48,448 nt of DNA from Candidatus Stackebrandtia excrementipullorum (GCA_019113825.1 DXGR01000048.1:1-48448); one strand, 5' to 3'; numbered from the stretch's first letter, positions 25,101 through 32,433 are shown. The notes: generated from the sequence alone by a model not told the origin. Made by a program: numbers and translations.

Positions 25101-25161
25101 AGCGCTGCAGGACCTCGATGATGCATTGAAGGCATATGATGAAGCCACCGGGCAAGGCTAG
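22159..25161 (+). CDS. UPF0182 family membrane protein
   Basis: This 1000-residue protein matches the UPF0182 layout: about seven membrane helices in the first 320 residues (the first at GRYILGLLVGVIALLTV, with the family motif YTEYLWYDSVGYTGVF), then a large soluble domain likely outside the membrane. The C-terminus holds an acidic low-complexity stretch (EGEEPDEGEEPDSGEE, about residue 935) followed by a predicted coiled helix. Function is not known. AAGGGAG lies 5 nt before GTG 22159. The mycobacterial homologue is Rv3193c, next to the Lon-like gene as here. Confidence 0.95.
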   Translation: MATRTPMPRINRRGRYILGLLVGVIALLTVAGWVVNLYTEYLWYDSVGYTGVFSTQIWTKVLMFLVFAVVVGVWTAANLYVAWRFRPDAVPDTPEQRSMERYRSILDPKIGWWIAGVGALIGVFAGVAAQDRWQLWLLFSNSREFGRTDPVFQVDAGFYVFDLPFYEYLIGVGFTMIVLGILAALGTHYLYGAVRLSGHGDRITTVARWHLSILIALFVVMKAVAYYFDRYALTLEESQVTDPSVTGGGYTAITALLGAKEILIFVCVLAAVAVVVFSNFWARSLLGPGMALGLVLISAIAIGGVYPFAIQQLEVAPNAPQKEAEYVGYTIDGTMFAYGMDEMVREDLSVDGSPNAAALAADTGTVPFTRLLDPSIVSDAFTQKQQARGFHDFNDKLDVDRYVNADGEIQDYVVGVRELNPAQLANQDWTVRHTIYTHGYGLVAAPTNRVCDSGPYFESGSLLELEDTDESAVEDGEDPTQDSDTSSACRSSEDFIDITHPQIYFGELNDDYAIVGVPEGESPREYDRPSGGLTTEDTAQTGDEEVDAQGDAYVTYEGEGGVDVGGFFHRLWYAWEFGETNFLLSDRFNDNSKLLYHRTPRERVERIAPFLTVDGDPYPTVVDGRIVWVLDGYTTSNSYPYSDRLDLQSATMDSYTGQGATQQEQQSINYMRNSVKATVDAYDGTVTLYEFGEPDPVLHTWNAAFGDIVKPESEIPDELMRHLRYPVDQFKVQRTLLERFHVDNARVFIDSSEVWETPDDPRIENAKLPPYYVLATYPGQTDPQYQLTSNFSPRDRGNVLSAIMTGRYDEDNRPVLTLYGLPSGQVESTGQKHQDMTSTPEVAADLKLFEQQGTTVQWGNLLSLPVGNGIMYVEPMYLQRQGSNEGVSLPLLRRVLIAYGDYIGYEESFDAALESVVAQYTGDDNATAPDPDEGEEPDEGEEPDSGEEVSPEVQQALDAIDSAIQDLKDAMAEGDLAAQGQALQDLDDALKAYDEATGQG

Positions 25162-25187
25162 GTAAGCGCCCGTCTGGTTTTTTAAGA

Positions 25188-25225
25188 CGTGTCGGCCTCG
25201 GTTTTGCCGGGGCCGACACGTTTGT
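25188..25225 (+). terminator. Strong terminator after the UPF0182 gene
   Basis: A 15-bp stem (25188-25202 with 25208-25222, one G-T pair) closes a TTTTG loop and is followed by TTGTTTA. Confidence 0.88.
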
Positions 25226-25268
25226 TTATCGAGGCGATTCCGGTCGTCGTGAAGTGAAAGAGTTAACC

Positions 25269-25529
25269 ATGGGTAGGGTTACCCCGTTGATGGTCCTGTT
25301 GGCCGGTGGATGTTGTCTGCTGTTGGTGGCCGGCGCAATCGTCGCCCTTGTGCTGGTCCTGCGTAAGCAGAATTCCGGACAGCCGACACAGAACACGCAC
25401 CCGCCGCACTATCTTCACGGGCCGCAGCAGCCACCACCGGGACCCATGCAGCCGGGTACACCGCTGCCGCCGGTGCATCCGCCGAACACCGACCCGCCGG
25501 CAGAACCGCCGCCGCATTCGCAGCCGTGA
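25269..25529 (+). CDS. Small membrane protein with a proline-rich tail
   Basis: About 86 residues: a single hydrophobic helix (VLLAGGCCLLLVAGAIVALVL) followed by KQNSG and a tail of about 45 residues that is more than one-third proline, with several histidines. The tail is probably exposed outside the cell or at the cytoplasmic face. GAAAGAG 6 nt upstream supports ATG 25269; GTG 25254 is possible. No family recognised. Confidence 0.6.
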   Translation: MGRVTPLMVLLAGGCCLLLVAGAIVALVLVLRKQNSGQPTQNTHPPHYLHGPQQPPPGPMQPGTPLPPVHPPNTDPPAEPPPHSQP

Positions 25530-25647
25530 TCACCGTGGGGGCCCGTGAGGCGTCCCATTGCTGCGACTGCCGCCACGCCGCACCGAGCTCGACGAAAACC
25601 AGCACATTCGAAGCCTTCGACGACGCCGGGCGTTGTGAAAGGCAGTG

Positions 25648-26676
25648 ATGCGTTTTCGGTGGGTGGCCGTGGCAGTGGTCGCGGTGCTATTGGGCGGTGG
25701 AATGGCGATTCTCGCCGGTGGCGGTGAGAAGACCACGTCCGTCGGTGGCTTCGACTTCCACGACGGAGAGGTCCTGGCCGATGGGCTGGACCTGCCGTGG
25801 GGGTTGGACCATCTTCCCGACGGCTCCGCGTTGGTGACCCAACGCGATACCGCCGAGATTCTCCGGGTGACGCCCGACCGGTCGGTAGAGGTGGTTTCGC
25901 AGATCGACGAGGTGGTTCCCGGCGGTGAAGGCGGACTCCTGGGGCTGGCGGTGTCTCCCGACTACGTGACCGACGGGTTGATCTACGTCTACTACACAGC
26001 CGACGAGGACAACCGGGTCGCGACCGTGACACTCGAGGATGCGACCCCTCGGCCGATCATCACGGGAATCCCGAAGGCGAACATTCACAACGGCGGAAGA
26101 GTGGCGTTCGGACCGGACGGCAAACTGTACGTCACCACCGGCGACGCCGCCGATACCGATCACTCGCAGGATCCCGGCAGTCTCGGTGGAAAGATTCTTC
26201 GCCTGGAGCCCGATGGATCCATACCGGCAGACAACCCCGACCCCGATTCCCCGGTTTTCTCGTTGGGACATCGAAACGTGCAAGGTCTGGCGTGGACCGA
26301 CGACGGTGTCGCCTACGCCAGTGAACTGGGGCAAAACGCCTACGACGAGGTCAATCTGATCGAAGCCGGCGCCAATTACGGATGGCCGATCGTCGAGGGC
26401 CGCGGCGGTGAGGGCTACACGGATCCGTTGCACACCTGGACGCCGGTCGAGGCGTCGCCCAGCGGCGCCGCCGTCGACAGCGACACGATGTTCGTGGCGG
26501 CTCTACGTGGTGCGTGTCTGTGGGTCGTTCCATTGGACGGCGGCGAGCCCCAAGCCGTCCTCGCCGGCGAACACGGTCGATTGCGGACTGTCGAGGTCGG
26601 GCCCGACGGCTGGTTGTGGATCACCACGAGTAACGGAGGAGACGACCGTGTGATGCGGTATCCGCCGGCGGAGTGA
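25648..26676 (+). CDS. PQQ-dependent sugar dehydrogenase-like (GSDH) secreted protein
   Basis: This 342-residue protein has an N-terminal signal or anchor helix (WVAVAVVAVLLGGGMAIL). The six-bladed glucose/sorbosone dehydrogenase propeller follows: LPWGLDHLPDGSALVTQR, GGEGGLLGLAVSPDY, NIHNGGRVAFGPDGKLYVTTGD, LGHRNVQGLAW and ELGQNAYDEVNLIEAGANYGWP. These contain the family's metal- and PQQ-contact segments. The oxidised sugar is unknown. GAAAGG 5 nt upstream favours ATG 25648 over GTG 25645. Confidence 0.92.
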   Translation: MRFRWVAVAVVAVLLGGGMAILAGGGEKTTSVGGFDFHDGEVLADGLDLPWGLDHLPDGSALVTQRDTAEILRVTPDRSVEVVSQIDEVVPGGEGGLLGLAVSPDYVTDGLIYVYYTADEDNRVATVTLEDATPRPIITGIPKANIHNGGRVAFGPDGKLYVTTGDAADTDHSQDPGSLGGKILRLEPDGSIPADNPDPDSPVFSLGHRNVQGLAWTDDGVAYASELGQNAYDEVNLIEAGANYGWPIVEGRGGEGYTDPLHTWTPVEASPSGAAVDSDTMFVAALRGACLWVVPLDGGEPQAVLAGEHGRLRTVEVGPDGWLWITTSNGGDDRVMRYPPAE

Positions 26677-26686
26677 AGCGGACGGT

Positions 26687-27073
26687 TCAATCGGTCGACA
26701 CGCGCGGCGGAAACAACCGTGCGTACCTTCCCGCATCGGCTCCGAAGTCGACGATCCGGATGGGATTGCCCTCACCGTCACGAAACAGCGCGTAGTCGCC
26801 GGTGGGCAACGGTACCGGCGCAAACACCCAGTCCAGGTCCGGATGGGATCGGTGGAAGTCGGCGACATTGTCGATACGAAACACCGGACCTGTTCCGGCG
26901 TGGACTTCGACGGGATGCCGCTGAAGCATGATGGAAACGTGGGGGGAATTGACACCGGCGAGCAACACGGTGTCTTGGTCGGGACGAGCCACATTACGAA
27001 AACCGACCGAAAGGTACAGGTCAACGGCTGCGTCCAGGTCTGTCACCGGGTACATCGAACACACCAATTGCAT
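26687..27073 (-). CDS. VOC-superfamily (glyoxalase/bleomycin-resistance fold) protein
   Basis: A 128-residue single-module VOC protein: MQLVCSMYPVTDLDAAVDLY starts the first beta-alpha-beta unit, and the second ends with DYALFRDGEGNPIRIVDFG. Such proteins bind a metal and act as dioxygenases, isomerases or resistance proteins; the role here cannot be assigned. The conserved start is ATG 27073. It is convergent with the sugar-dehydrogenase gene. Confidence 0.85.
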   Translation of the reverse strand: MQLVCSMYPVTDLDAAVDLYLSVGFRNVARPDQDTVLLAGVNSPHVSIMLQRHPVEVHAGTGPVFRIDNVADFHRSHPDLDWVFAPVPLPTGDYALFRDGEGNPIRIVDFGADAGRYARLFPPRVSTD

Positions 27074-27339
27074 GTCTGCACTGTGCCGTATATCCGTGCA
27101 TCTGACAATCGGTCGAACCGCCTTCAATGGTTTGGCGTCACCGCTCCGAGTGTGAACATGCGATCGGATTGCGGCGCGATCGAGACAACGTCCATCGTGT
27201 CCACGAAGATCACATTTGCCGGTGTCCGGCACTGCTCCCGGCCATGGGCCGATAACGTGGCGTGCACCGTAAACCCGGTAGCGAAATGTCGCCGGTGAAC
27301 GCGGTGTACCGATGTGATCCTTCGAAAAAGGGGCGATAC

Positions 27340-27855
27340 GTGGAGACCGATAACAAGGCGTTGAGTCCGGCAGATTCGGCGCTGACGGTGTCGAGCATCA
27401 TGAGCCCGCACGATACGAACCTCCTGGGTACCGTCCACGGTGGCGTGATACTCAAACTGATCGATACGGTCGCCGGCGTCGTTGCGGCACGACACTCGGG
27501 CGGCTCCGCCGTTACCGCCTCGATGGACGAGACCGCGTTCCTGGTGGCCGTTCGCGTCGGTGACGTCGTGCACGTCGACGCGCGTGTCACATGGGCCGGC
27601 CGCACCTCCATGGAGGTCGCCGTCAAGGTGACGGCCGACCGCTGGAACGAGTCGGTACCGCCCACGACCGTCGTCACCGCGCACCTGGTCATGGTCGCGG
27701 TGGATGAGGGCGGGCGCCCACGCCCCGTGCCGGAACTGGTTCCAGCCACCGACGAGGACCGTCGCGCACACCGCCGGGCCGACATTAGGCGGCGGCACCG
27801 GCTGGCGCTTCGCGCCGCGCTGCGTGAAGAGGCCGAGGAGCCCTCGCAGACGTGA
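27340..27855 (+). CDS. Hotdog-fold acyl-CoA thioesterase
   Basis: A 171-residue YciA/BFIT-like thioesterase. The hotdog active-site region reads NLLGTVHGGVILKLIDTVAG, with the conserved Asp, and continues with SMDETAFLVAVRVGDVVHV. It hydrolyses acyl-CoA. The C-terminus is Arg-rich (RRADIRRRHRLALRAAL). GTG 27340 has AAGGGG 7 nt upstream; a longer frame from 27262 lacks such a site. Confidence 0.9.
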   Translation: METDNKALSPADSALTVSSIMSPHDTNLLGTVHGGVILKLIDTVAGVVAARHSGGSAVTASMDETAFLVAVRVGDVVHVDARVTWAGRTSMEVAVKVTADRWNESVPPTTVVTAHLVMVAVDEGGRPRPVPELVPATDEDRRAHRRADIRRRHRLALRAALREEAEEPSQT

Positions 27856-28761
27856 CGGTCCACGCCGTGAGGTGAAGTGTCGGCCTCGCTGACGGGCTCG
27901 TGCCTCGGCCAGACGATCGCCGATGTTTCCGAGACCCGTTGCGTACACCGCTTCGTTTTACCCTGTTCGAAGTGAGCGCAGCACCTGAAATCGGGTCGCG
28001 ACGGGTTTCCGCGCCGGATCGTGGTTCCGGTGGGTGCGGTGGTCCCTCGTCCGGGCGCGACGCCACGATTTCTTCGGGCTCGGTCGCGGTGATCTCGCCG
28101 ATGCCGGGGACATATGCGGTGCGTACGGCCGACCGAATCATGGGCCAAACCTCTCCAAGGCGGCTGAACCGTTGACGCCACGTGGTGCCAACATGGTCGC
28201 GGCGCAGTGTGGGAAGGTCGAGCCGGCTCGACCTGTCGGCCAGACGCTCTGCCAGTCCGACCTCGACGGTCCCGATGGCCCCGATGGCGCGGCCCATCCG
28301 CTCCGTAACGGTTGCCCGGGAAGGCGGCCTGGCTCGAGCCCCTTGCACGTCGTATCGCCGCGGAAACGGGAGCCGATCCGGTCGCCGGACCCTCGGGTTC
28401 GCGGCGAACGTCGCGGTTCCGGACGTCCACGACGTGGTTCGACCTCGATGAGCCACGACCGGCCGGTTCGATGGTTCGGAGGTGAGCCCGTGGGTGTCGG
28501 GTGACGTGGCCGGAGCCGGTGACGAAAACTCGGATGAGTCGATGCCTTGGCGGCCACGACCAGGTCGAACCGGGGCACCGGCCTTACCGGTGCGGTACGT
28601 CCTGTCGAGTCGCGTCCCGTGAACGTGGCCACACAAACGCGGGGCGGGGCTGCCCGATGAGCCGACGACGACCCTGGACGAGAAACCTCTTTCGTGCGTC
28701 GCCGACCGGTTGGCCGTGCCGATGTCGAGCGCCGGTGCCCCGGCTCACGCCGAACCGAGGG
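27856..28761 (-). other. Long gap with fragments of possible decayed coding sequence
   Basis: No intact gene is supported over 900 nt. On the minus strand, coding-like codon use moves between frames: a stretch near 28430-28320, then one from 28300 to about 28060 (RMGRAIGAIGTVEVGLAERL, later WPMIRSAVRTAYVPG), then one starting GTG 27948 (YATGLGNIGDRLAEARARQR). This pattern would fit a gene broken by frameshifts. I do not recognise the product, and chance in GC-rich DNA remains possible. Confidence 0.3.
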
Positions 28762-29424
28762 CTAGCGTGTCGTCGCCTGCTGAACGGCCTCGATCACGTC
28801 GTCAATACCGCTGATCAGTTCAAGAGTCTTACCGGCCAACGCCGGCGAGTCCAGGACCGTCAGGATCACGGCCGCGACGTCGTCGCGGGGCACCTTGCCG
28901 TAGCCGGTGGCCTCGTGCAACGCCACGCGTCCGGTGCCCGGATCGTCGGTCAGACGTCCCGGCCGGATGATCGTCCAGTCGAGATCGGTGCGGCTGCGAA
29001 GGTTCGCGTCGGCCGCGCCCTTGGCCTTCAAATAGGCGGCGAACACGGGGTCGACGTCGCCGGGTGGCTCGGCGTCGACGCCCATGGCCGAGATCATCAC
29101 GTAGCGGCGAACACCCGCGGCCTCGGCCGCATCTGCCAGAAGAATCGCGGCATCCTTGTCCACGGTCTCCTTCCGTGCGGCCCCGCTGCCGGGGCCGGCC
29201 CCGGCAGCGAACACGACCGCGTCCGCTCCGGTCACATGCTGTACGACCTCGTCCACCGAAGCGGTTTCGAGGTCGCACACCACTGCCCGCGCTCCCACTT
29301 TTTCCAAGTCGTCACGGTGTTGTGGGTTCCTGATCAGGCCGACGGGTTCGTCGCCGCGGTCGGACAACAGTTGTTCCAACCGCAGCGCGATTTTGCCGTG
29401 GCCCCCGGCGATGATGACACGCAT
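28762..29424 (-). CDS. NAD(P)-binding atypical SDR (NmrA/YwnB-like)
   Basis: This 220-residue Rossmann protein has the dinucleotide motif GGHGKIA at its N-terminus, VFAAGAGPGSG after beta-4, and an SDR-like active-site segment with Lys (FAAYLKAKGAAD) and WTIIRPGRL. It probably acts as an NAD(P)H-dependent reductase or redox sensor of the YwnB type. ATG 29424 is preceded by TAGGGT and 7 nt. It is 40 nt upstream of, and convergent with nothing but the prs 3' end, as both lie on the minus strand with prs first. Confidence 0.88.
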   Translation of the reverse strand: MRVIIAGGHGKIALRLEQLLSDRGDEPVGLIRNPQHRDDLEKVGARAVVCDLETASVDEVVQHVTGADAVVFAAGAGPGSGAARKETVDKDAAILLADAAEAAGVRRYVMISAMGVDAEPPGDVDPVFAAYLKAKGAADANLRSRTDLDWTIIRPGRLTDDPGTGRVALHEATGYGKVPRDDVAAVILTVLDSPALAGKTLELISGIDDVIEAVQQATTR

Positions 29425-29431
29425 GGGGCCG

Positions 29432-29437
29432 ACCCTA
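29432..29437 (-). promoter_or_regulatory. -10 box TAGGGT of a probable leaderless promoter
   Basis: On the minus strand TAGGGT is followed by CGGCCCC (7 nt) and then ATG 29424. It lies in the 40-nt gap after prs, so the reductase can be transcribed on its own. Confidence 0.55.
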
Positions 29438-29464
29438 CGTGACGTGCCGACTGTCGTAGTGCCG

Positions 29465-30409
29465 TTAACCGAACAGGATGCTCAGGCTTTCCCGACGGTG
29501 AATACGGCTGATCGCCTCCGCGAACAACGGCGCGACCGACACCGTTTTCACCCTCGGCGAGATCGTTACGGGGCTGTTCTCCACCGAGTCGGTGACATAC
29601 AACGTCTCGATGGCGGAGCCGTCCAAACGCTGCATGGCCTTCCCGGTGAACACGCCGTGGGTGACGGCTGCACGCACCGAACGGGCGCCTCGCTCGATCA
29701 GGCAGTCCGCCACCTCGGCGAGGGTACCCATGGTGATGGTGAAGTCATCGACGATGACGGCGTTCTTGCCTTCGACCTCGCCGATGAGATCGACGACCCG
29801 GGCGTTCTCGCTGTGGTCCACCCGCTCCTTGTCGGCGATGGCCAGGGGAGCGTTGAGGCGTTTGGCGTACTGCTTGGCCTTCTTGGCGAAGCCCGCGTCG
29901 GGGGAGACGATGACGAGCTCGTCCAAGGCCTCGGCGGCGATCGTGTCGGTCAACGCGGGGAGTGCGTACAGGTCGTCGACGGGTACCCCGAAGAATCCCT
30001 GGATTTGCGGGGCGTGCAGGTCGAGGGTCACGACGCGGTCGGCGCCGGCGACCTCGAGCGACTGGGCGCACACGCGAGCCCGGATGGACACGCGCGGTTC
30101 GTCCTTTTTGTCGCCCTTGGCGTAACTGAAGTAGGGGATGATCACGGTGATCGAGGCCGCGGAGGCCCGTTTGAGGGCGTCAACCCAGAACAGCAGTTCC
30201 ATGAAGTTGTCGTTGGCGGGAAAGACGGTCGACTGTACGATGTAGACGTGACGTCCACGTACGTTTTGTCCGACCTTGACGAAAAGGTTGCCGTCGGAGA
30301 AGCGCAACACCTCGCCCTTGCCTGCGGGTACGTTCAGTATTTGACAGATCTCTTTTGTCAACAGTGGAGAAGCCGACCCACCGATGACCACTAGTTCGTC
30401 GTCGCGCAT
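29465..30409 (-). CDS. prs: Ribose-phosphate pyrophosphokinase (PRPP synthase), divergent paralogue
   Basis: This 314-residue protein makes PRPP from ribose-5-phosphate and ATP for nucleotide, histidine, tryptophan and NAD synthesis. It aligns along its full length with PrsA: GEVLRFSDGNLFVKV, VRGRHVYIVQST, NDNFMELLFWVDALKRA, and VTLDLHAPQIQGFFGVPVD. The PRPP loop reads VIVDDFTITMGTL rather than the usual DDxxxTGGT or DTAGT form, and the flexible catalytic loop reads YAKGDKKDEPR, so it is a divergent type. A second, canonical prs may exist elsewhere. GAGG lies 8 nt before ATG 30409. It is divergent from cimA. Confidence 0.9.
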   Translation of the reverse strand: MRDDELVVIGGSASPLLTKEICQILNVPAGKGEVLRFSDGNLFVKVGQNVRGRHVYIVQSTVFPANDNFMELLFWVDALKRASAASITVIIPYFSYAKGDKKDEPRVSIRARVCAQSLEVAGADRVVTLDLHAPQIQGFFGVPVDDLYALPALTDTIAAEALDELVIVSPDAGFAKKAKQYAKRLNAPLAIADKERVDHSENARVVDLIGEVEGKNAVIVDDFTITMGTLAEVADCLIERGARSVRAAVTHGVFTGKAMQRLDGSAIETLYVTDSVENSPVTISPRVKTVSVAPLFAEAISRIHRRESLSILFG

Positions 30410-30554
30410 CTGTTCATCCTCAGCATCGCTCCGGCGGAAAACGGCTAGATCTTCTCATGCCTGATTGAGAGGGGATTTCAGGTAGCTGACACCCTTTCGT
30501 GGGGACGTGTGTACCGAACTGTCATGTTTTCGCAGCATTTTATGGGCGTTGTTC

Positions 30555-30591
30555 CAACATGCGGGAGTCATTCGTCAACATGTGGATGTTG
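30555..30591 (+). promoter_or_regulatory. Repeated CAACATG sites at the cimA promoter
   Basis: CAACATGCGG (30555-30564) and CAACATGTGG (30576-30585) start 21 nt apart, two helical turns. The second is half of the inverted repeat CAACAT-GTGG-ATGTTG (30576-30591), which ends 4 nt before the -10-like box. A DNA-binding regulator of cimA is a reasonable guess. Confidence 0.4.
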
Positions 30592-30595
30592 CTGG

Positions 30596-30601
30596 CATAC
30601 T
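30596..30601 (+). promoter_or_regulatory. -10-like box CATACT of the cimA leader
   Basis: CATACT is followed by 7 nt and then the GTG of the leader peptide, the same spacing as the leaderless TANNNT promoters elsewhere in this window. The first base deviates from TANNNT. Confidence 0.45.
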
Positions 30602-30608
30602 TCGCTGC

Positions 30609-30659
30609 GTGACCTTCACGCTCATTATTAGCGCCAGGCGCGCGGATAAGCCCAGCTAG
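30609..30659 (+). CDS. cimA leader peptide (attenuator)
   Basis: A 16-residue frame, VTFTLIISARRADKPS, has the consecutive codons CTC-ATT-ATT (Leu-Ile-Ile). ATT is uncommon in this genome. The ARR element recalls the ilvB leader peptide of Corynebacterium. It precedes cimA, whose pathway leads to isoleucine, and is followed by competing hairpins and a terminator. Ribosome stalling at the Ile codons when charged tRNA-Ile is low would favour read-through into cimA. Confidence 0.8.
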   Translation: MTFTLIISARRADKPS

Positions 30660-30679
30660 CGGCCCTGATCCGACGCGCC
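30637..30679 (+). promoter_or_regulatory. Leader hairpin between the leader peptide and the terminator
   Basis: GGCGCG-CGGAT (30637-30647) pairs with ATCCG-A-CGCGCC (30668-30679) with one bulged A. The 5' arm lies in the last codons of the leader peptide, so a translating ribosome would cover it. The 3' arm directly abuts the terminator. Confidence 0.6.
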
Positions 30680-30709
30680 AGACCTCTCGTGTTCACGAGA
30701 GGTCTTTTT
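30680..30709 (+). terminator. Attenuator terminator upstream of cimA
   Basis: AGACCTCTCGTG (30680-30691) pairs perfectly with CACGAGAGGTCT (30694-30705), followed by TTTT. It lies between the leader peptide and cimA. Confidence 0.9.
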
Positions 30710-30747
30710 CATGGCACGTGATCAATCCCACTCCCAGGAGAAATCCA

Positions 30748-32349
30748 GTGACATCGTCAGCCGACTTCCACGTCTACGACACCACGCTTCGCGACGGCGC
30801 CCAGCGTGAAGGCATCAGTTACTCCGTAGCCGACAAGCTCGCCGTCGCACGGCTGCTCGACGACCTCGGGGTCGACTACATCGAAGGCGGCTGGCCCGGG
30901 GCCCTCCCCAGCGACACCGAATTCTTCGCCAGGGCCGCCGACGAACTCACCCTCAAACACGCCGTGCTCGTCGCCTTCGGTGCGACCCGAAAAGCCGGCG
31001 TCGCCGTCGAAGACGACCCGCAGGTCGCCGCGCTCCTCGACTCCCGCGCGCCCGCATGGTGCCTGGTCGCCAAATCCGACATCCGGCACGTCCGGCGCGC
31101 TCTGCGCACCACACCCGACGAAAACCTCGCGATGGTGGCCGACACGGTTGCCTACGGCGTCTCCCAGGGTCGCAAAGTCTTTCTCGACTGCGAACACTTC
31201 TTCGACGGGTTCACCGCCGACCCCGACTACGCCACCACGGTGGTGCGTACCGCCTTCGAGGCGGGAGCCGACGTCGTCGTGTTGTGTGACACCAACGGCG
31301 GCATGCTGCCCTCCGACATCACCGAAACCGTCACCGCCCTACGAGAACGCCTGGGCGGACAACCGCGGCTGGGTGTCCACTGCCAAAACGACACCGGATG
31401 CGCGGTGGCCAACACCGTCACCGCCGTGCAGGCCGGTGTCATGCACATCCAGGGCACAGCGAACGGTTACGGGGAGCGCCCCGGTAATGCCGACCTGTTC
31501 GCGTGCCTGGGAAATCTCAGCTGCAAGCTGGGAATGAACGTCCTGCCCGACGGTGGCCTGGAGAAGCTCACAAGGACCTCCCACGCCATCGCCGAGATCG
31601 CGAACCTCGCCCCCGACGACCACCAGGCGTACGTGGGACACGCGGCATTCGCCCACAAGGCGGGCCTGCACGCGAGCGCGATCAAAGTGGATCCGCAGTT
31701 GTACAACCACATCGACCCCGCGGTCGTGGGCAACGACATGCGGATTCTCGTGACGGAGATGGCCGGTCGGGCCAGCATGGAACTCAAAGCCGCCGAACTG
31801 GGGCTTGACCTGGCCGGCCACCCGGACACGACCACGCGGGTCGTCAAACGCGTGAAGGACCTGGAGTCGCGTGGGTGGTCGTTCGAAGCGGCCGACGCGT
31901 CGTTCGAGCTCCTTGTTCGGGACGAACTGGCCGGCGGCCTCACCCGCCATTTCACTTTGGACAGTTATCGGGTCATCGTGGAACACCGAGCCGACGGCGA
32001 CGTCGTCAGCGAAGCCACCGTCAAGGTCAACGTCGGCCGACGTCGGGTCATCGCCACCGCCGAAGGCAACGGACCGGTCAACGCTCTCGACTCGGCGCTA
32101 CGCCAAGCTCTTCTGCAGCATTACCCGCAACTGGCCAGAGTCTCGTTGGCCGACTACAAGGTCCGCATCCTCGCGGGAAGCACCGGCACCGACGCCGTCA
32201 CACGTGTGCTCGTCGACACCACCGAAGGCAACCGGGACTGGACGACCGTGGGAGTCCACCAGAACGTCGTCGAAGCCAGCTGGCACGCTTTGGCCGAAGC
32301 GTTGAGCTACCACCTGACGCATGTCGGCGCGGCCATGGCGAACAGCTGA
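30748..32349 (+). CDS. cimA: (R)-citramalate synthase
   Basis: This 533-residue enzyme condenses pyruvate and acetyl-CoA to citramalate, the first step of the threonine-independent isoleucine route. The HMGL/DRE-TIM N-terminus reads YDTTLRDGAQREGISYSV; the metal-binding HxH-type region is in IQGTANGYGERPGNADL, and HAAFAHKAGLHASAI is a family hallmark. The C-terminal LeuA-type regulatory domain (residues about 405-525) should bind isoleucine. GTG 30748 has CAGGAG 7 nt upstream. A related 2-isopropylmalate synthase is less likely, given the sequence type (TIGR00977-like). The isoleucine-type attenuator supports the call. Confidence 0.93.
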   Translation: MTSSADFHVYDTTLRDGAQREGISYSVADKLAVARLLDDLGVDYIEGGWPGALPSDTEFFARAADELTLKHAVLVAFGATRKAGVAVEDDPQVAALLDSRAPAWCLVAKSDIRHVRRALRTTPDENLAMVADTVAYGVSQGRKVFLDCEHFFDGFTADPDYATTVVRTAFEAGADVVVLCDTNGGMLPSDITETVTALRERLGGQPRLGVHCQNDTGCAVANTVTAVQAGVMHIQGTANGYGERPGNADLFACLGNLSCKLGMNVLPDGGLEKLTRTSHAIAEIANLAPDDHQAYVGHAAFAHKAGLHASAIKVDPQLYNHIDPAVVGNDMRILVTEMAGRASMELKAAELGLDLAGHPDTTTRVVKRVKDLESRGWSFEAADASFELLVRDELAGGLTRHFTLDSYRVIVEHRADGDVVSEATVKVNVGRRRVIATAEGNGPVNALDSALRQALLQHYPQLARVSLADYKVRILAGSTGTDAVTRVLVDTTEGNRDWTTVGVHQNVVEASWHALAEALSYHLTHVGAAMANS

Positions 32350-32421
32350 GACCGGCCGCCGAGCACCGCAATCCGTCGGGTCTTTTCACGACGGATACCC
32401 GAGGCCGCGGCACCGGCCCGA

Positions 32422-32427
32422 TACGGT
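32422..32427 (+). promoter_or_regulatory. -10 box TACGGT before the small membrane protein
   Basis: TACGGT is followed by 6 nt (GGAGAC) and GTG 32434. The spacer also resembles a ribosome binding site (GGAG), but it is too close to the start to be certain. Confidence 0.4.
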
Positions 32428-32433
32428 GGAGAC

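Noticed and set aside
27124-27948. Minus-strand 274-residue frame over the thioesterase
   Set aside because: Most of it is antisense to the well-supported thioesterase gene. Only the segment beyond 27855 has any coding appearance, and that is noted under the gap.
28501-29442. Long plus-strand frame antisense to the SDR gene
   Set aside because: It mirrors the real minus-strand gene (GC-rich codon shadow), and its translation matches no family.
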